From CAZSNT01 sp964607765 (GTDB lineage Bacteria; Verrucomicrobiota; Lentisphaeria; Oligosphaerales; JABHEG01), in assembly GCA_964607765.1 (NCBI GenBank), contig CAZSNT010000154.1, positions 1 to 24,211 of the forward strand: a stretch of DNA of 24,211 bases, written 5' to 3'. The position numbers and the translations under genes are program-made. The notes under the pieces were generated by a model. That model was not told where the DNA came from. It ran no database searches and saw nothing but the letters and a program-made list of their open reading frames with translations. The first letter of the stretch is position 1; the number at the start of each line of letters is the position of its first letter. This document shows, piece after piece, positions 23,008-24,211 of this stretch.

Positions 23008-23023
23008 CCGACTGGCCGGCGCA

Positions 23024-24133
23024 CTATCTTCCCTGATCCCTCTGGAACTCGATCACCTTCTGCAGATAGTCCGGCGTGATAACCGGAAACCGCAAGTCGT
23101 AGTCCGGGATGATGGATTTCGTATTCGTCAGGTCAAACGTACAAGATCCGTTCAGGTACGGCAGATACGGCTTCAGTGATCGAAGCATCATGCGTTCCGT
23201 CCAGCTCAACTCATCCGGGACGGCGTCAACAAAGACCAGCCCGATCTTCCCGCTGACACCGAATGCGTCGGCGATGAGGGACATGAGCTCGGAGTTCGCC
23301 TGTGGGTTGGGATGACACAGGTGGAACGTCTTGCCATTCCCCTCCGCGCTGCTGCCTATCTCGAGGAGCGAATCGACGATGGGATCGATCGGTGCCAGAT
23401 TGGGGCGGGAGCTGGGGGCAACGGGGATCCGAATCTGCTCGCTGATCGCCTCGCCATGGCCAATCCCATAGTGCTTCTGGATGCGGTCTATCACCTCGAC
23501 CAAGGCATTGAGATGCGTGAATGTGGATGACCGGCCTGTTCGTGTATCGTTTGTGATGACTGACGGGCGCACGATGCGGAGTGGAAGCCCGGCCTTGCCG
23601 CACAGGTCCGTTGTTGCGATCTCCGCGTCCAGCTTGCTCTTCTCGTAACAGTTTCGGAAAGCCTGGCCTCTGTCAGCATCACTCTCCAACACCAGTCCTT
23701 GTCTATCCCCTGCCACATACGCTGTACTCACATGAACAACCGATGCCACAAAGCTGCTCAGGTTGCGGATCACATTGAGTGTTCCGGAGACGTTGACTCG
23801 ACGCTGGGCTTCGATGTCCGGCGGGTTGAAGCGTGTGTCGCCGGCCACGTGGAAAAGAACGGCATCCGCCCCGAACGACTGTCCTGAGATTGGCTGGGAC
23901 AGGCCCAGGCCTGGGTCACAGATGTCGACGTTGTGGCACTGGAGTTCCACGAGAAGCGCACGGTCTACGGGTACCCCACTGATGTCGTCGAGCGCCGCCT
24001 CGACCCTGTCTCTGTAGCAGCCCCCTCCTTTGGCACGCCCGAACGCATGCACACGCCAGCCTTGCATGAGAAGCTGATGCACGAGCCGGGCGCCAATGAA
24101 CCCGGTCGCCCCTGTTACTGCTGCTGTTCTCAT
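23024..24133 (-). CDS. SDR-family NAD(P)-dependent reductase/epimerase (NAD_binding_4-like)
   Basis: The 369-residue protein is an extended short-chain dehydrogenase. It has the nucleotide-binding motif TGATGFIG (residues 7-14), FHVAGDTRFN, catalytic S136-T137 in VVHVSTAYVAGD, and Y163-x-x-x-K167 in NCYEKSKLDAE. The wording FHVAGDT..., NVSGTLNVI and LRIVRPSVI matches the NAD_binding_4 group (fatty acyl-CoA or thioester reductase type) better than sugar epimerases. There is no carrier domain fused to it. Substrate is unknown. The ATG at 24133 starts directly at the first strand (MRTAAVTGATGF). About 78 bases upstream of it remain in the window and show no gene. Confidence 0.88.
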   Translation of the reverse strand: MRTAAVTGATGFIGARLVHQLLMQGWRVHAFGRAKGGGCYRDRVEAALDDISGVPVDRALLVELQCHNVDICDPGLGLSQPISGQSFGADAVLFHVAGDTRFNPPDIEAQRRVNVSGTLNVIRNLSSFVASVVHVSTAYVAGDRQGLVLESDADRGQAFRNCYEKSKLDAEIATTDLCGKAGLPLRIVRPSVITNDTRTGRSSTFTHLNALVEVIDRIQKHYGIGHGEAISEQIRIPVAPSSRPNLAPIDPIVDSLLEIGSSAEGNGKTFHLCHPNPQANSELMSLIADAFGVSGKIGLVFVDAVPDELSWTERMMLRSLKPYLPYLNGSCTFDLTNTKSIIPDYDLRFPVITPDYLQKVIEFQRDQGR

Positions 24134-24211
24134 TCCGTGGCTCCGTCCTCTGGCATGGGTTGTGTCCAGTTCCGGGTGACTCTGCAGTCACAACCTGCTC
24201 GCTTCTCGTTC

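Overview
The window is GC-rich bacterial DNA, probably a contig from the PVC/Planctomycetes-Lentisphaerae-Kiritimatiellae-like world. The main evidence is a gene trio of PSD1-type DUF1549/DUF1553 protein, Tat-type DUF1501 protein and a PPC-domain secreted protein. Further support comes from an unusually large secreted FAD_oxidored-family enzyme, a right-handed beta-helix protein, an arylsulfatase-type sulfatase and an H-X9-DG prepilin-like protein. The phylum is inferred from family content only; no rRNA or tRNA gene was seen.

Layout. 1-936: possible 3' end of an upstream gene, then a CvfB-like S1 RNA-binding protein (+). 937-1421: gene-free, with a strong hairpin and a 12-bp-unit tandem repeat in inverted arrangement. 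1422-3688: secreted beta-helix protein split by a frameshift near 1850 (+). 3689-3998: a cluster of REP-like ~67-bp repeats with a perfect 38-bp inverted repeat. 3999-6779: secreted multidomain FAD-dependent oxidoreductase (+). 6780-7454: gene graveyard on the minus strand (fragment of a secreted protein and a frameshifted small membrane protein). 7455-9344: ABC-F/Uup-type ATPase (+). 9433-14409: accessory block, all on the minus strand: an AAA_14/DUF4143 ATPase broken by a 112-bp tandem duplication, a FAD oxidoreductase, a Phd/VapC-type toxin-antitoxin pair, a remnant of a carboxypeptidase-regulatory-like domain next to a REP-like hairpin, and an intact paralogous AAA_14/DUF4143 ATPase. 14600-19980: the PSD1/DUF1501/PPC operon (minus). 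20467-21894: sulfatase (+). 21904-22554: prepilin-like H-X9-DG protein (minus). 22570-23023: 10-bp repeats overlapping a promoter-like sequence, and an enolase-superfamily fragment. 23024-24133: SDR/NAD_binding_4-type reductase (minus).

How the genes may work together. Beta-helix protein, FAD enzymes, sulfatase and the DUF1501/PSD1 exported set are the kind of genes these bacteria use on complex (often sulfated) glycans, but no substrate can be read from the sequence. The ATPase/toxin-antitoxin block looks like separate accessory cargo.

The most distinctive features are genome-dynamic: a precise 112-bp tandem duplication that breaks a gene and leaves a traceable intact ancestor; two kinds of REP-like palindromes; four intergenic arrays of short (9, 10, 12 and 15 bp) degenerate tandem units with unrelated sequences; and several orphan domain fragments. 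No CRISPR array, insertion sequence, integrase or clear new multi-gene system was found.
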